Part shown: piece after piece, positions 38,466 to 47,254 of the stretch
Layout of the letters: each line of letters opens with the position of its first letter
Numbering within the stretch: the first letter of the stretch is position 1
Assembly (NCBI GenBank): GCA_016721435.1
Contig: JADKIC010000002.1
Location: 202,905-266,904, forward strand
From: Bacteroidota bacterium
Lineage (GTDB): Bacteria > Bacteroidota > Bacteroidia > AKYH767-A > OLB10
DNA: 64,000 bases
Reading direction: 5' to 3'
Program-made: the position numbers and the translations under genes
The notes under the pieces: generated by a model
The model's input: the letters and a program-made list of their open reading frames with translations, nothing else
The model's database searches: none
Told to the model about the DNA's origin: nothing

Positions 38466-39569
38466 ATGTTGAAAATTTTGTTCGTCTTTTTACTGGTTGT
38501 TCATGGTTTGATTCATGGAATGGGCTTTGTAAAAGCCTTCGATTGGTTTCCTATTACCACCCTTCACCGTAATATTGGAAAATTTGAGGGAGTTGTTTGG
38601 ATGTTAACTGCGCTTTTGTTTATAGCAGCCGGTATAGTGTACTTCATCGACATCAAATACTGGCTGATTATCGGAGTGATTGCTCTTATTTTATCACAAC
38701 TATTGATTGTTATAAATTGGAATGAGGCTAAATTCGGAACGATCCTGAATGTATTGGTGTTGGTCATGTTGGTGCTTCAGTATAGTGCCGCGAGTTTCAA
38801 GTCCGGGTTTATTGAAGATGTAAAGAGAGAACTTGCTGCCGGCGCGAATGAAGTTGTAAAGAAAAATTCTATCCATGATCTTCAGCATTTACCATATCCC
38901 GTTCAACAATATATGATCCAATCCGGTTTTTTAGAACAGGAGGAGATTCGTAATTTTAGAGTGGAGTTTAAAGGGAGAATCAGGGCTTCAGCAACGTCGG
39001 AGTGGATGGAATTTACAACCGTTCAGTATAGTTTTACAGAGCATCCTGCCCGCTACTTTTTTATGGAGGCGAAGATGTACGGACTCCCGGTAGCAGGGTA
39101 CCATGCTTATCATAACGGTAAAGCCATGATGGATATTCGATTGCTTTCGTTGCTGAAGGTACAATATCAGGATGGTGAATTGATGGATGTTTCAGAAACA
39201 GTGACTTTTTTTAATGATGTATGTTTGATGGCCCCGGCTGCTTTAGTCGACGGTCGCATAAAATGGAAAAGTACCTCAAACAATGAAGTGGATGCAGAGT
39301 TTACGAATGGAAAAAGTAGTATTTCAGCCAGACTTATATTTGCAGAGGATTTTAAATTGATAAATTTTATTACCAACGACAGGTATTTTCTTTCAGACAA
39401 AGAACTGAAGAAGGTACAATGGGAAACACCTGTTAGAACTTACAATAAAGCGAAACGATTTTTACAAATGGAAAGGGGTGATGCTGTATGGAAATTGCAA
39501 GAGGGAGATTTTTGTTATGGTGAATTTACAGTAATGGATATCAAATATAATGTGAGTAGTATGGAATAA
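38466..39569 (+). CDS. DUF6544-like membrane protein
   Basis: About 367 residues. The ATG at 38466, preceded by AGGAAAG, is preferred over a TTG five codons earlier. The first 110 residues hold four membrane helices, opening VHGLIHGMGFVKAF. The soluble part contains LPYPVQQYMIQSGFL, VEFKGRIRASATSEWM and a run of beta strands through LKVQYQDGELMDVSE. This matches my memory of DUF6544, a family of unknown function. It stands alone and converges with the GH1 gene, four bases apart. Confidence 0.65.
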   Translation: MLKILFVFLLVVHGLIHGMGFVKAFDWFPITTLHRNIGKFEGVVWMLTALLFIAAGIVYFIDIKYWLIIGVIALILSQLLIVINWNEAKFGTILNVLVLVMLVLQYSAASFKSGFIEDVKRELAAGANEVVKKNSIHDLQHLPYPVQQYMIQSGFLEQEEIRNFRVEFKGRIRASATSEWMEFTTVQYSFTEHPARYFFMEAKMYGLPVAGYHAYHNGKAMMDIRLLSLLKVQYQDGELMDVSETVTFFNDVCLMAPAALVDGRIKWKSTSNNEVDAEFTNGKSSISARLIFAEDFKLINFITNDRYFLSDKELKKVQWETPVRTYNKAKRFLQMERGDAVWKLQEGDFCYGEFTVMDIKYNVSSME

Positions 39570-39573
39570 ATGA

Positions 39574-40926
39574 TTAATACTTTTCTTCAATAACTTTTGC
39601 CGATGGATTCATCTGCTGTATCATTTGACTGAACCATTTACCTGAGTTCTTTACAATGCGTTGCTGCTTTTCATAGTCGATATAGACCAGGCCAAATCTG
39701 GGAAAATATCCTTCCGCCCACTCAAAATTATCGGTAAAGGACCATAGGAAATACCCTTTCACTTTCACCCCTTCATTTTTAGCTTTAAGTACTTGTTCAA
39801 TGTAAGATTTCAAGTACGTGATGCGAGGTAAGTCATCTACTTCTCCATTGATCACCTTGTCGGGAAAGGCTGCACCATTCTCTGTTACAATGATAGCATT
39901 TACTTCCTTATATTGATTGAACTGTTTCAAAATATGGTAAATGCCTTCCGGATAAATTTCCCAGTTCATCATAGTGTGGTTCACACGTCTCGATCGCGGA
40001 TCAATGGGTTTCGCTTTCAGATAAGGTGTCATCCATGAATGTTTGATAACCTCTCTGGTGTAGTTCTGAATTCCAATGAAGTCGGGAGAGGCAACGAGTA
40101 ATGCCTCATCATCTTTTTTCAAATACTTTTCAATCCTGTTTAGAAAGGGAAGTTCTTTTACAGGATAACCATATCCCAACAAAGGTTCAATGAACAGACG
40201 ATTGAGCAAGGCATCTGCTCTTTCAGCAGCAGCTTTATCTTTTAAACGATCTGAATACGGACTCGTCGGGGAACAGGAAAAGGTGGTACCGGCTTGCAGT
40301 TGTGGATTGAATTGTTTAATTATTTTGATTCCTGCTGCTTGTGCTAAAGCTGCATGATGTGTTGCCGCTAAGAAATTATCCATACCTCTTCGACCCGGTG
40401 CATGAACTCCTAGAAAATATCCTGCTCCTGTAAATACGAGTGGTTCATTTAATACCATCCAATGTTGAATTCGATCTCCGAGTTTCGAAAGCATCAAGTG
40501 AATATAATCACTGAACCATTGCACAATATCTCTGTTCGTCCAGCCACCTTTATCTTCCAGCGCTTGTGGAAGATCCCAGTGATATAATGTAGCCCATGGG
40601 GTGATGTTGTTTTCTAAACATTGGTCGGTAAGACGATCATAGAAATCCAGGCCTTTAGGATTTACAGTCCCCTTTCCCTCCGGAAGAACTCTCGGCCAGG
40701 CAATGGAGAATCGGAAATTCGGAATGTGTAAACTTTTCATCAACCTGAGGTCTTCTGCATACCGGTGATAAAAATCGTTGCTGACTTGTGGTGTATGCCG
40801 TCCTGCTATTTTATTTCTTCCGGCACTAAACGTATCCCAAATGGAAGCTCCTTTTCCATCTAAAAATGCGGCTCCTTCACTTTGTGGAGCGGAAGTGGCA
40901 ACACCCCAGTAGAAGTCTTCTTTCAA
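39574..40926 (-). CDS. GH1 beta-glucosidase
   Basis: 450 residues, the usual GH1 length. WGVATSAPQSEG opens the barrel, TLYHWDLPQALE contains the conserved His, VLNEP gives the acid/base Glu161, IVTENGAAF gives the nucleophile Glu349, and GYFLWSFTDNFEWAEGY is the substrate-recognition end. There is no signal peptide, so it should be cytoplasmic and cleave beta-glucosides or related disaccharides. It follows a glycosyltransferase by 19 bases on the same strand, an odd pairing that suggests glycolipid turnover rather than nutrition. This is inference. Confidence 0.92.
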   Translation of the reverse strand: MKEDFYWGVATSAPQSEGAAFLDGKGASIWDTFSAGRNKIAGRHTPQVSNDFYHRYAEDLRLMKSLHIPNFRFSIAWPRVLPEGKGTVNPKGLDFYDRLTDQCLENNITPWATLYHWDLPQALEDKGGWTNRDIVQWFSDYIHLMLSKLGDRIQHWMVLNEPLVFTGAGYFLGVHAPGRRGMDNFLAATHHAALAQAAGIKIIKQFNPQLQAGTTFSCSPTSPYSDRLKDKAAAERADALLNRLFIEPLLGYGYPVKELPFLNRIEKYLKKDDEALLVASPDFIGIQNYTREVIKHSWMTPYLKAKPIDPRSRRVNHTMMNWEIYPEGIYHILKQFNQYKEVNAIIVTENGAAFPDKVINGEVDDLPRITYLKSYIEQVLKAKNEGVKVKGYFLWSFTDNFEWAEGYFPRFGLVYIDYEKQQRIVKNSGKWFSQMIQQMNPSAKVIEEKY

Positions 40927-40945
40927 AACGATGGATAGATGATTT

Positions 40946-42013
40946 TTAGGCTGCGATTTCGTTGGTACGAATCAACTTTCTTAAAAATTTTAGTTGTGAT
41001 TCGAAGTCTTCATTGGAAGGTTGTTGTCCGGCATGACGATGAATGATTTTATCAAGAAGTTCTCCTGTCTCATCCGGATAATCAACAGGTACAATGGTTT
41101 TTTTATTGAACCAATCTTCCAGTTTATCCATATGTTTTTCCTTTAAACTTTTCATGACAGTTACACCCATCGATTCCAATGTTGACGCATTACAATGTTG
41201 CTCAAACTGTGTTTTCATAGGGATCACCAAAAGACGTTTGCCAAGATATAAGGCTTCGGAAGTTGTCCCAAATCCGGCATTGGTGATGACTCCCTCTGAT
41301 TCAGCCATACTTTTTATGAAGCTGTCATTGTGAAGGGGTAGTACCCATGTGTTTTTTACGCGATACGCACTTTTGGCTTTCTTACTAAAAAGTTGAAAGG
41401 AAAGCCCTTTATAATTCATCAGGTTTTTTAATACCCGCTGATCTTCATAAGATGGTAAATAGACCGTAAAGTGTTCTTTGTTTTTTATATCCGCCCGGCG
41501 TACTGCATTACGTATGATGGGAGTATAGATATCCTGATCATATCGCTTAAAGTGGAATCCATAACTGGCCGTACTGGGTGCATAATGTTCAAGGACCATT
41601 TTTCCCAGCCTGTCTTTTGTTTCCGGCATCGGAGCCAGCGGATGTAATGTTGCCACTTGATTGCTCAACCCGATGCACGTTTTTCTTTTTAACTGACAAG
41701 CCCAGGAAGAGACCGGCTCAAAATCACTAATCACGAGGTCATAGTCTTCAACAGGTAATCTTTTTATTTCGTTGAAGAGTTTCAATGTATCCAGTTTCAG
41801 GTAAGTCCTCAATATATCTACTCCTCCTTTTTTACCAAATACAAATCCCAATCCATGGTAACGGTACTTTACTTCGAATGGTAGAGTCAGTTCCCATTGT
41901 GAGGCACTGACCAGCACATCCACTTCAGCGCGCTTCTTTAATAAGGGAAGTATCTCCAGCGCCCTGCTGATATGGCCATTGCCTGTTCCCTGAATGGCGT
42001 AAAGTACTTTCAT
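40946..42013 (-). CDS. MurG-like glycosyltransferase family protein
   Basis: 355 residues, GT-B fold. The N-terminal glycine-rich loop is AIQGTGNGHISRALEI. VISDFEPVSSWACQL matches the conserved acidic stretch, and the C-terminal donor site reads SEGVITNAGFGTTSEALYLGKRLLVIPM, as in GT28/UGT-type enzymes. In Bacteroidota this group is often found beside LpxH-like phosphatases. The start overlaps the phosphatase gene by four bases, so the two are translationally coupled. It probably glycosylates a lipid or undecaprenyl carrier. Donor unknown. Confidence 0.83.
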   Translation of the reverse strand: MKVLYAIQGTGNGHISRALEILPLLKKRAEVDVLVSASQWELTLPFEVKYRYHGLGFVFGKKGGVDILRTYLKLDTLKLFNEIKRLPVEDYDLVISDFEPVSSWACQLKRKTCIGLSNQVATLHPLAPMPETKDRLGKMVLEHYAPSTASYGFHFKRYDQDIYTPIIRNAVRRADIKNKEHFTVYLPSYEDQRVLKNLMNYKGLSFQLFSKKAKSAYRVKNTWVLPLHNDSFIKSMAESEGVITNAGFGTTSEALYLGKRLLVIPMKTQFEQHCNASTLESMGVTVMKSLKEKHMDKLEDWFNKKTIVPVDYPDETGELLDKIIHRHAGQQPSNEDFESQLKFLRKLIRTNEIAA

Positions 42014-42966
42014 CGTTTTGTGGTAATGGTTATGGCTTTCTCTGAGTAAATTTCTTCTAAGAGGATATTGAAAAGTTGCTTGTTGTTAAGGAGTACAAAA
42101 TCGGTGGTGGATGATTCTTCGACTGTCGATTCGTGATTTTTATTTAACGGATGATGGTATAAATTCCATGTTCCTTCGTTGTATTCTAAGGAAGTTAAAT
42201 TTTCTATCCAATCTCCGGAATTCAGGTACTGCACGGTTCCTTCTGCATTGCTGATTTCCTTTATTTCCGGTTGATGGATATGTCCACAGATAACATAATC
42301 GTACTTGTTCCGGATGGCAATTTCAGCACATACTTTTTCAAAGTTGTTGATGTATTTCACTGCACTCTTTACACCGTTCTTGATTTTTTTGGAAAGTGAG
42401 ATTTTTCCTTTTCCCATTTTTTCCATGAAGTAATTTACTGTGGCATTAATTAAAATAAGCAGATCATATCCTATCGCTCCAAGTTTGGTCAGCCATTTTG
42501 CATTCTGCATGGTGATATCAAAAACATCTCCATGAAATATCCAGGCTTGTTTACCATCCAGTTCCAATAGCATCTTATTGCTTATTCTCAGGTTGCCTAA
42601 ATGAAATCCCGAAAATTTGCGCAGTAATTCATCATGGTTTCCCGTGATATAATGTACAGGAACGCCTTTGGAAGCAAGACTGATGATTTCCTTCACGACC
42701 TGCATATGTGATTTCGGAAAATAGTTTTTACTGAACTGCCACATGTCTACGATGTCTCCGTTCAAAATGAGCATACCGGGATTTATGGATCGCAAATAGG
42801 AGGAAAGTTCTGCGGCATGGCAACCATAGGTGCCTAAATGAATATCCGATATAACTACAACTTCTACGGGTCTGCGCGATTCAGCTATCTGGCCGTTGAT
42901 CTTCAAAAATAGGAGGGGTTTTGAAGGTGGCTGTTGGCCATGTACAGATGATTCATTCTTAACCAA
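42010..42966 (-). CDS. LpxH-like calcineurin-type metallophosphatase
   Basis: 318 residues. All metallophosphatase motifs are present: VVVISDIHLG (DxH), LILNGDIVDMW (GDxxD), YITGNHDELL (GNHD), IFHGDVFD and VICGHIHQPEI (GHxH). The order and spacing match UDP-2,3-diacylglucosamine pyrophosphatase relatives, which act in lipid A synthesis. The 45-residue N-terminal extension and the long helical insert near 180-215 distinguish it from canonical LpxH, so it may use another lipid or nucleotide substrate. It is the first gene of a three-gene unit with a glycosyltransferase and GH1. Confidence 0.85.
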   Translation of the reverse strand: MVKNESSVHGQQPPSKPLLFLKINGQIAESRRPVEVVVISDIHLGTYGCHAAELSSYLRSINPGMLILNGDIVDMWQFSKNYFPKSHMQVVKEIISLASKGVPVHYITGNHDELLRKFSGFHLGNLRISNKMLLELDGKQAWIFHGDVFDITMQNAKWLTKLGAIGYDLLILINATVNYFMEKMGKGKISLSKKIKNGVKSAVKYINNFEKVCAEIAIRNKYDYVICGHIHQPEIKEISNAEGTVQYLNSGDWIENLTSLEYNEGTWNLYHHPLNKNHESTVEESSTTDFVLLNNKQLFNILLEEIYSEKAITITTKR

Positions 42967-43153
42967 AGCAATCGAAACCGATAAATGGCGAGTTGTTCGA
43001 TCAACGCTTGAATCAAAGGTTTTACTCGTACAGGGTGGACCTTGTTTTTCACGTTACAATTTTACATCCGTAACGTTAGTTTAATATTGCGGGAATATTA
43101 CCATTTCTTTAAGAAGCTCATCACATAGTCATTTCCGACTAAACTACCCTGTA

Positions 43154-43207
43154 TAACGGTAATGGGATACCTAATTAACGGTAATGGCATACCTAATTAA
43201 CGGTAAT
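43154..43207 (+). repeat. 22-base direct repeats
   Basis: The unit TAACGGTAATGG(G/C)ATACCTAAT starts at 43154 and 43176, and a third partial copy (TAACGGTAATG) starts at 43198. The exact 22-base period suggests binding iterons or a transposon end. Confidence 0.75.
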
Positions 43208-43319
43208 GAATATCCGTGGAAGCCTATTCAAATACAAATTGAAAGAGGATCCGGATCTGCACAAGATGATAGTGATGGCCATTAAAATTCGTTTAAGAAA
43301 TAAAACTATGCCCGTTTAA
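43206..43319 (+). CDS. 37-residue frame of unknown nature
   Basis: The ATG at 43206 lies in the third copy of the 22-base repeat, and the frame ends at TAA 43317-43319. The peptide is basic, containing DPDLHKMIVMAIKIRLRNK. It may be a remnant of a larger gene such as a transposase, or chance. Confidence 0.2.
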   Translation: MNIRGSLFKYKLKEDPDLHKMIVMAIKIRLRNKTMPV

Positions 43320-43342
43320 TGAAAACAACCTGGTGAAAATAT

Positions 43343-43498
43343 GAGTACCCTTCACCCATTCGTACCCTTCGTACCCTTCACCCATTCGTACCCCTCGTAC
43401 CCTTCACACATTCGTACCCTTCGTAAATTCGTACCCTTCGTACATTCGTACATTCGCCTATTTCGCGAATTCGTCCATATGTAATTCGTATATTCGTA
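43343..43498. repeat. degenerate ATTCGTACCCTTC repeat tract
   Basis: About 150 bases built from ATTCGTA, CCCTTCGTA and CCCTTCACC units of seven to nine bases. Every unit keeps the TTCGTA core. No coding frame was seen. Confidence 0.8.
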
Positions 43499-43500
43499 TT

Positions 43501-43517
43501 CTCGCCCGGCGGGCGAG
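43501..43517. repeat. GC-rich perfect hairpin
   Basis: CTCGCCC and GGGCGAG form a seven-base stem with a GGC loop, 31 bases beyond the cysQ stop. No T-run follows on the cysQ strand, so it is a weak terminator candidate or an RNA 3'-end stabiliser. Confidence 0.4.
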
Positions 43518-43548
43518 ATCTATTCGTAAATTCGTAACCGCTGCTCTT

Positions 43549-44367
43549 TTACTGAACGATAAACCAGGGATTCAACAATTCACTTTTATTATATACCACG
43601 GCAGATTGATCGTTAGCATTGATGACTGAATAACCTGCACTGAGTGCGATCGCCTGTCCTGCCGCCGTATCCCATTCCATAGTAGGTGCAAAGCGGGGAT
43701 AGACATCTGCAGCCCCTTCTGCTACAAGGCAAAGTTTAAGGGAACTTCCTTTTGATATCATTTCAAGGTTGGTGTGCTTTTTCCGGAGTTCGTTTATAAA
43801 AGCCGCTGTTTCATCGCTCATATGTGAACGACTGGCTACTACTGTAAAGGGGCGGTCTGTATTTTTTATCGGCAAACGATGACCCGCTGAAATCAGACGA
43901 TCAGCAATATGCTCCGACTGTATAATATGACTCAGGTATTCATAATCGGCTTCCGCTTTGTAGCTGCCACTTCCCTCGCAACCAAAATAGATGGTATCAA
44001 TCACAGGAGCATAAATTACTCCCAAAAGTGGTACTCCATTCACAATAAGCGCAATGTTTACGGTGAACTCGCCATTTCTTTTGATAAATTCCTTAGTACC
44101 ATCCAACGGATCGATCAGCCAGAAAATTTTCCATTTATGGCGTTCCTCAAAGGGAATACTTTTTCCCTCCTCACTCAATAAGGGCAATCCGGACTCCGTC
44201 AATAATTCTACAATCTTATTATGCGATCGCTTATCCGCTTCAGTTAACGGACTTTTATCATCCTTTAATTCTACTTCAAATTCGCGTTTATAAACGTCCT
44301 TGATTTCCTTTCCGGCAAGTACAGCTGCTTTTAATGCAAGCGATAAAAGTTGATTATAATTTTCCAT
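43549..44367 (-). CDS. cysQ: 3'(2'),5'-bisphosphate nucleotidase
   Basis: 272 residues of the inositol monophosphatase superfamily. Metal-binding motifs are LLSEEGKSIPF (first Glu), LIDPLDGTKEF (DPxDGT) and MEWDTAAGQAI (WDxAA). The DPLDGTKEFIKRNGEFTVNIALI stretch is typical of CysQ. It hydrolyses PAP, the by-product of PAPS-dependent sulfotransferases and reductases, to AMP. It is last in the sulfate-activation operon, 42 bases after cysN. Given the four sulfotransferases at 15.5-19.3 kb, PAP removal is the likely reason for its placement. Confidence 0.92.
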   Translation of the reverse strand: MENYNQLLSLALKAAVLAGKEIKDVYKREFEVELKDDKSPLTEADKRSHNKIVELLTESGLPLLSEEGKSIPFEERHKWKIFWLIDPLDGTKEFIKRNGEFTVNIALIVNGVPLLGVIYAPVIDTIYFGCEGSGSYKAEADYEYLSHIIQSEHIADRLISAGHRLPIKNTDRPFTVVASRSHMSDETAAFINELRKKHTNLEMISKGSSLKLCLVAEGAADVYPRFAPTMEWDTAAGQAIALSAGYSVINANDQSAVVYNKSELLNPWFIVQ

Positions 44368-44409
44368 AACAATAGTTGTTTTGAAGCAAAAGCCTCGAAT
44401 AGTCAGGTA

Positions 44410-45684
44410 TTATACGATCATACCCGCGCCAACGGTTTCATTTGTGGCTTCATCAATGAAAATAATACTGCCTGTATGTCTGTTTTTCCGATAGGAATCA
44501 AAGAATATCGGAGCCGTCGTTTTTATCTGAATTCTTGCAATGTCATTCATTACAATTTCCTTGTCTTCTTCATCACGATGCAAGGTGTTGATATCAATTT
44601 TATAACGAATGTCTTTAATGATACAACGGGTGTCTTTAGAAGTATGGCGAATGCCGTATTTACCGCCCACCTGTATTTTATCAGGATGTAACCAGCAGAC
44701 CATCACATCAAACTCTTGAGCAATATTTGGAACGTTGTTTTCACGGACAATCATATCACCTCTGCTGATATCTACTTCTTTGTCCAGTGTCATGGTTACG
44801 GACATAGGTGCATAAGCTTCTTCATATTTATCCCCAAAAAGTTCAATGGTTTTGATAACAGCCGACTCCCCTTTAGGTAGAATTTTTACTTTATCACCGG
44901 GCTTAAAGATGCCACTCATGATCCTTCCGGCATAACCTCTGAAGTCATGGTGTTCGGTTTGCTGTGGTCTTACAACATATTGTACCGGAAAACGGCAATC
45001 AATATGGTTCTCATCGCTGCTGATGTGTAAATTTTCGAGCAGATACATCAATGTCGGACCCTGGTACCAGGACATGTTCGATGATTTATCCACCACGTTA
45101 TCGCCTTTCAATGCACTAATGGGAAGGAAGTGGACATCTTTAATATCAAGTTTAGAGGAGAGATGTCGAAACTGATCGACGACTTTATCAAAACTCTTTT
45201 CGTTAAATTCTACCAGATCCATTTTATTTACACAAATAATCAAGTGAGGAATCTGCAGTAAAGAAGCGATAAAGGAATGCCGTATAGTTTGCTCTAAGAC
45301 ACCTTTTCGGGCATCTACAAGAATGAGTGCAGCGTTGGCGGTAGAAGCACCGGTAACCATATTACGTGTATATTGAATATGTCCGGGTGTATCTGCAATA
45401 ATAAATTTTCGCTTGGGAGTTGCAAAGTAGCGGTAGGCCACATCGATAGTAATGCCCTGCTCGCGTTCCGCTTTCAGACCATCCACCAGCAAACTTAGAT
45501 CTACGTGCTCAAACCCTCGCTGCTGACTGCGTTGTTCAATGGCTTCCAGCTGATCTTCAAAAATTTGCTTGGAGTCAAAAAGTAACCGGCCAATTAATGT
45601 ACTTTTTCCATCATCTACACTTCCTGCTGTCGTAAACCGAAGCAGTTCCATGTTCATATATCCTTCTGTGCTAAAATCACTCAT
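44410..45684 (-). CDS. cysN: sulfate adenylyltransferase subunit 1 (GTPase)
   Basis: 424 residues. EF-Tu-like GTPase motifs: G1 GSVDDGKS (residues 21-28), switch region EQGITIDVAYRYF, G3 DTPGH, G4 NKMD, followed by domain II/III beta barrels. It couples GTP hydrolysis to ATP-sulfurylase activity of CysD. The length shows CysN alone without a fused CysC, consistent with a separate cysC in the operon. The start is 58 bases after the cysD stop. No lesion was seen. Confidence 0.96.
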   Translation of the reverse strand: MSDFSTEGYMNMELLRFTTAGSVDDGKSTLIGRLLFDSKQIFEDQLEAIEQRSQQRGFEHVDLSLLVDGLKAEREQGITIDVAYRYFATPKRKFIIADTPGHIQYTRNMVTGASTANAALILVDARKGVLEQTIRHSFIASLLQIPHLIICVNKMDLVEFNEKSFDKVVDQFRHLSSKLDIKDVHFLPISALKGDNVVDKSSNMSWYQGPTLMYLLENLHISSDENHIDCRFPVQYVVRPQQTEHHDFRGYAGRIMSGIFKPGDKVKILPKGESAVIKTIELFGDKYEEAYAPMSVTMTLDKEVDISRGDMIVRENNVPNIAQEFDVMVCWLHPDKIQVGGKYGIRHTSKDTRCIIKDIRYKIDINTLHRDEEDKEIVMNDIARIQIKTTAPIFFDSYRKNRHTGSIIFIDEATNETVGAGMIV

Positions 45685-45741
45685 GTTCTGTTTTTCTGTC
45701 TAAATTCGTGTATACTATTATTTTCTTTAATTGGCTAACTG

Positions 45742-46642
45742 TTAAAAATAACCGGCTTTTTTACGATCTTCCATTGCCGTTTCACTCCGTTTATCGTCAG
45801 CTCTTGTTCCTCTTTCAGTGGTTTTGCTGGCGGCGACCTCGTCAATGATTTCGGAGAGACTTGATGCAGGTGATAATACGGCTCCTGTGCAGGTCATGTC
45901 TCCTATGGTTCTGAAGCGAACGGTCATTTCTTCAATCGTTTCGTTATCGCGTACCGTTATAAAGTCAGACATAGCGAGTAGCATACCTCCTCTGTCAACA
46001 ACATTTCTTCTATGCGAAAAATAGAGATTAGGAATGGCAATATCTTCCAGAGCGATGTACATCCATACGTCCATTTCGGTCCAGTTACTCAGCGGGAAAA
46101 TGCGAAAGTGTTCGCCCATTTGTTTTTTACCATTGAGCAGCATCCAAAGTTCAGGACGTTGATTTTTCGGATCCCACTGACCAAATTCATCCCGATGAGA
46201 AAAGAAACGTTCCTTCGCTCTTGCTTTTTCCTCATCTCTTCGTGCTCCGCCCATGGCTGCATCCACTTTTAATTCTTCCAGTGCATCCAGTAAGGTGACA
46301 GTCTGTAGCATATTCCGGCTGGCATTGGGTCCTTTTCTTTAGCACGTCCTCGTTGATCGAGTCCTGTACATTTCGAACGATGAGTGTTGCGCCAATTTTC
46401 GCAACAAGTTCATCCCGGAAACTAATGGTTTCAGGAAAATTATGTCCGGTATCAATGTGAAGCAATGGAAACGGAATACGGGCAGGGTAAAAGGCTTTGC
46501 GGGCCAGATGAGTCATGACAATAGAGTCCTTCCCTCCGGAAAATAACATCGCCGGGCGCTCAAATTGTGATGCGGCTTCCCGTATGATATAGATGGCTTC
46601 TGCTTCCAGTTCACGCAGATGGTTTAAATGATAGAGAATCAT
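45742..46642 (-). CDS. cysD: sulfate adenylyltransferase subunit 2 (one frameshift)
   Basis: About 300 residues after repair, the normal length. PP-loop AMLFSGGKDS (residues 31-40), HIDTGHNFPE, then GGARRDEEKARAKERFFSHRDEF and IPNLYFSHRR, all typical of CysD of the PAPS-reductase-like superfamily. The frame breaks near 46338, where one A must be added to read KKGPNASRNMLQTVTLLDAL. It makes APS from sulfate and ATP with CysN. Start is four bases after the corrected cysC stop. Confidence 0.93.
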
Positions 46643-46645
46643 TTT

Positions 46646-47244
46646 TTATATTGATTTAATTCTGTTTAACGTAAAGTTGAGTATTTGGTTCGTGCAGGTT
46701 TCCAGGTCATCCTTATCGGTATGTACTGTTATTTCTGCATGTTCCGGGGCTTCGAAGGGAGAGGAGATGCCGGTGAAGTCCGGAATTTCTCCGCGGCGTG
46801 CTTTGCATAGAGACCTTTCACATCTCTTTGTTCACATACTTCCAAAGGACAATCCACAAAAATTTCCGTAAACTCTCCTTCAGGAAGCAGTTGTCGTACC
46901 CTGTCGCGATCCTCCTTAAAAGGGGAAATAAAGGCCGTCAAAACAATGATACCGGCGTCAATGAATAATCGGGCTACTTCGCCGATGCGACGGATGTTTT
47001 CTTTCCGTCCTTCTTCACTGAAATCGATATTGCTGTTCAATCCATGACGAATATTATCTCCGTCCAATAAATAAGTTTTGTAACCTTTTACGTGCAATTC
47101 CTGTTCAACACGGTCGGCCAATGTAGATTTTCCGGAACCACTAAGTCCGGTGAACCACAATAGCAAGGGCTTTTGTTGTAACAACGTTTGCCTGTCATCA
47201 CGTGTGATTTTATACTGCTGACGAACGATATGACTGCTTTTCAT
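46646..47244 (-). CDS. cysC: adenylylsulfate kinase (one frameshift)
   Basis: About 199 residues after repair. P-loop GLSGSGKS (33-40), DGDNIRHGLN, FTEIFVDCPLEVCEQRDVKGLY. One A is missing near 46797. Adding it gives YAKARRGEIPDFTGISSPFEAPE, the conserved APS-kinase lid region, and extends the protein to a TAA at 46646. It phosphorylates APS to PAPS, the sulfate donor for sulfotransferases. A separate cysC indicates that PAPS, not only APS, is needed. No PAPS or APS reductase gene lies here, which points to sulfation rather than cysteine synthesis. Eleven bases separate it from the permease gene. Confidence 0.93.
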
Positions 47245-47254
47245 GATATTTTAT

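Larger units (their letters stand above)
42967..43548. other. gene-poor repeat-rich intergenic region
   Basis: 582 bases with no firm gene. It contains a 22-base direct repeat, a 37-codon frame, a CGTACCC-type repeat tract and a GC hairpin, each listed separately. The region looks like a site of past insertion or slippage. Confidence 0.6.

Noticed and set aside
43343..43498. CRISPR array
   Set aside because: The repeat units are 7-9 bases without unique spacers of constant length, and no cas genes are present.
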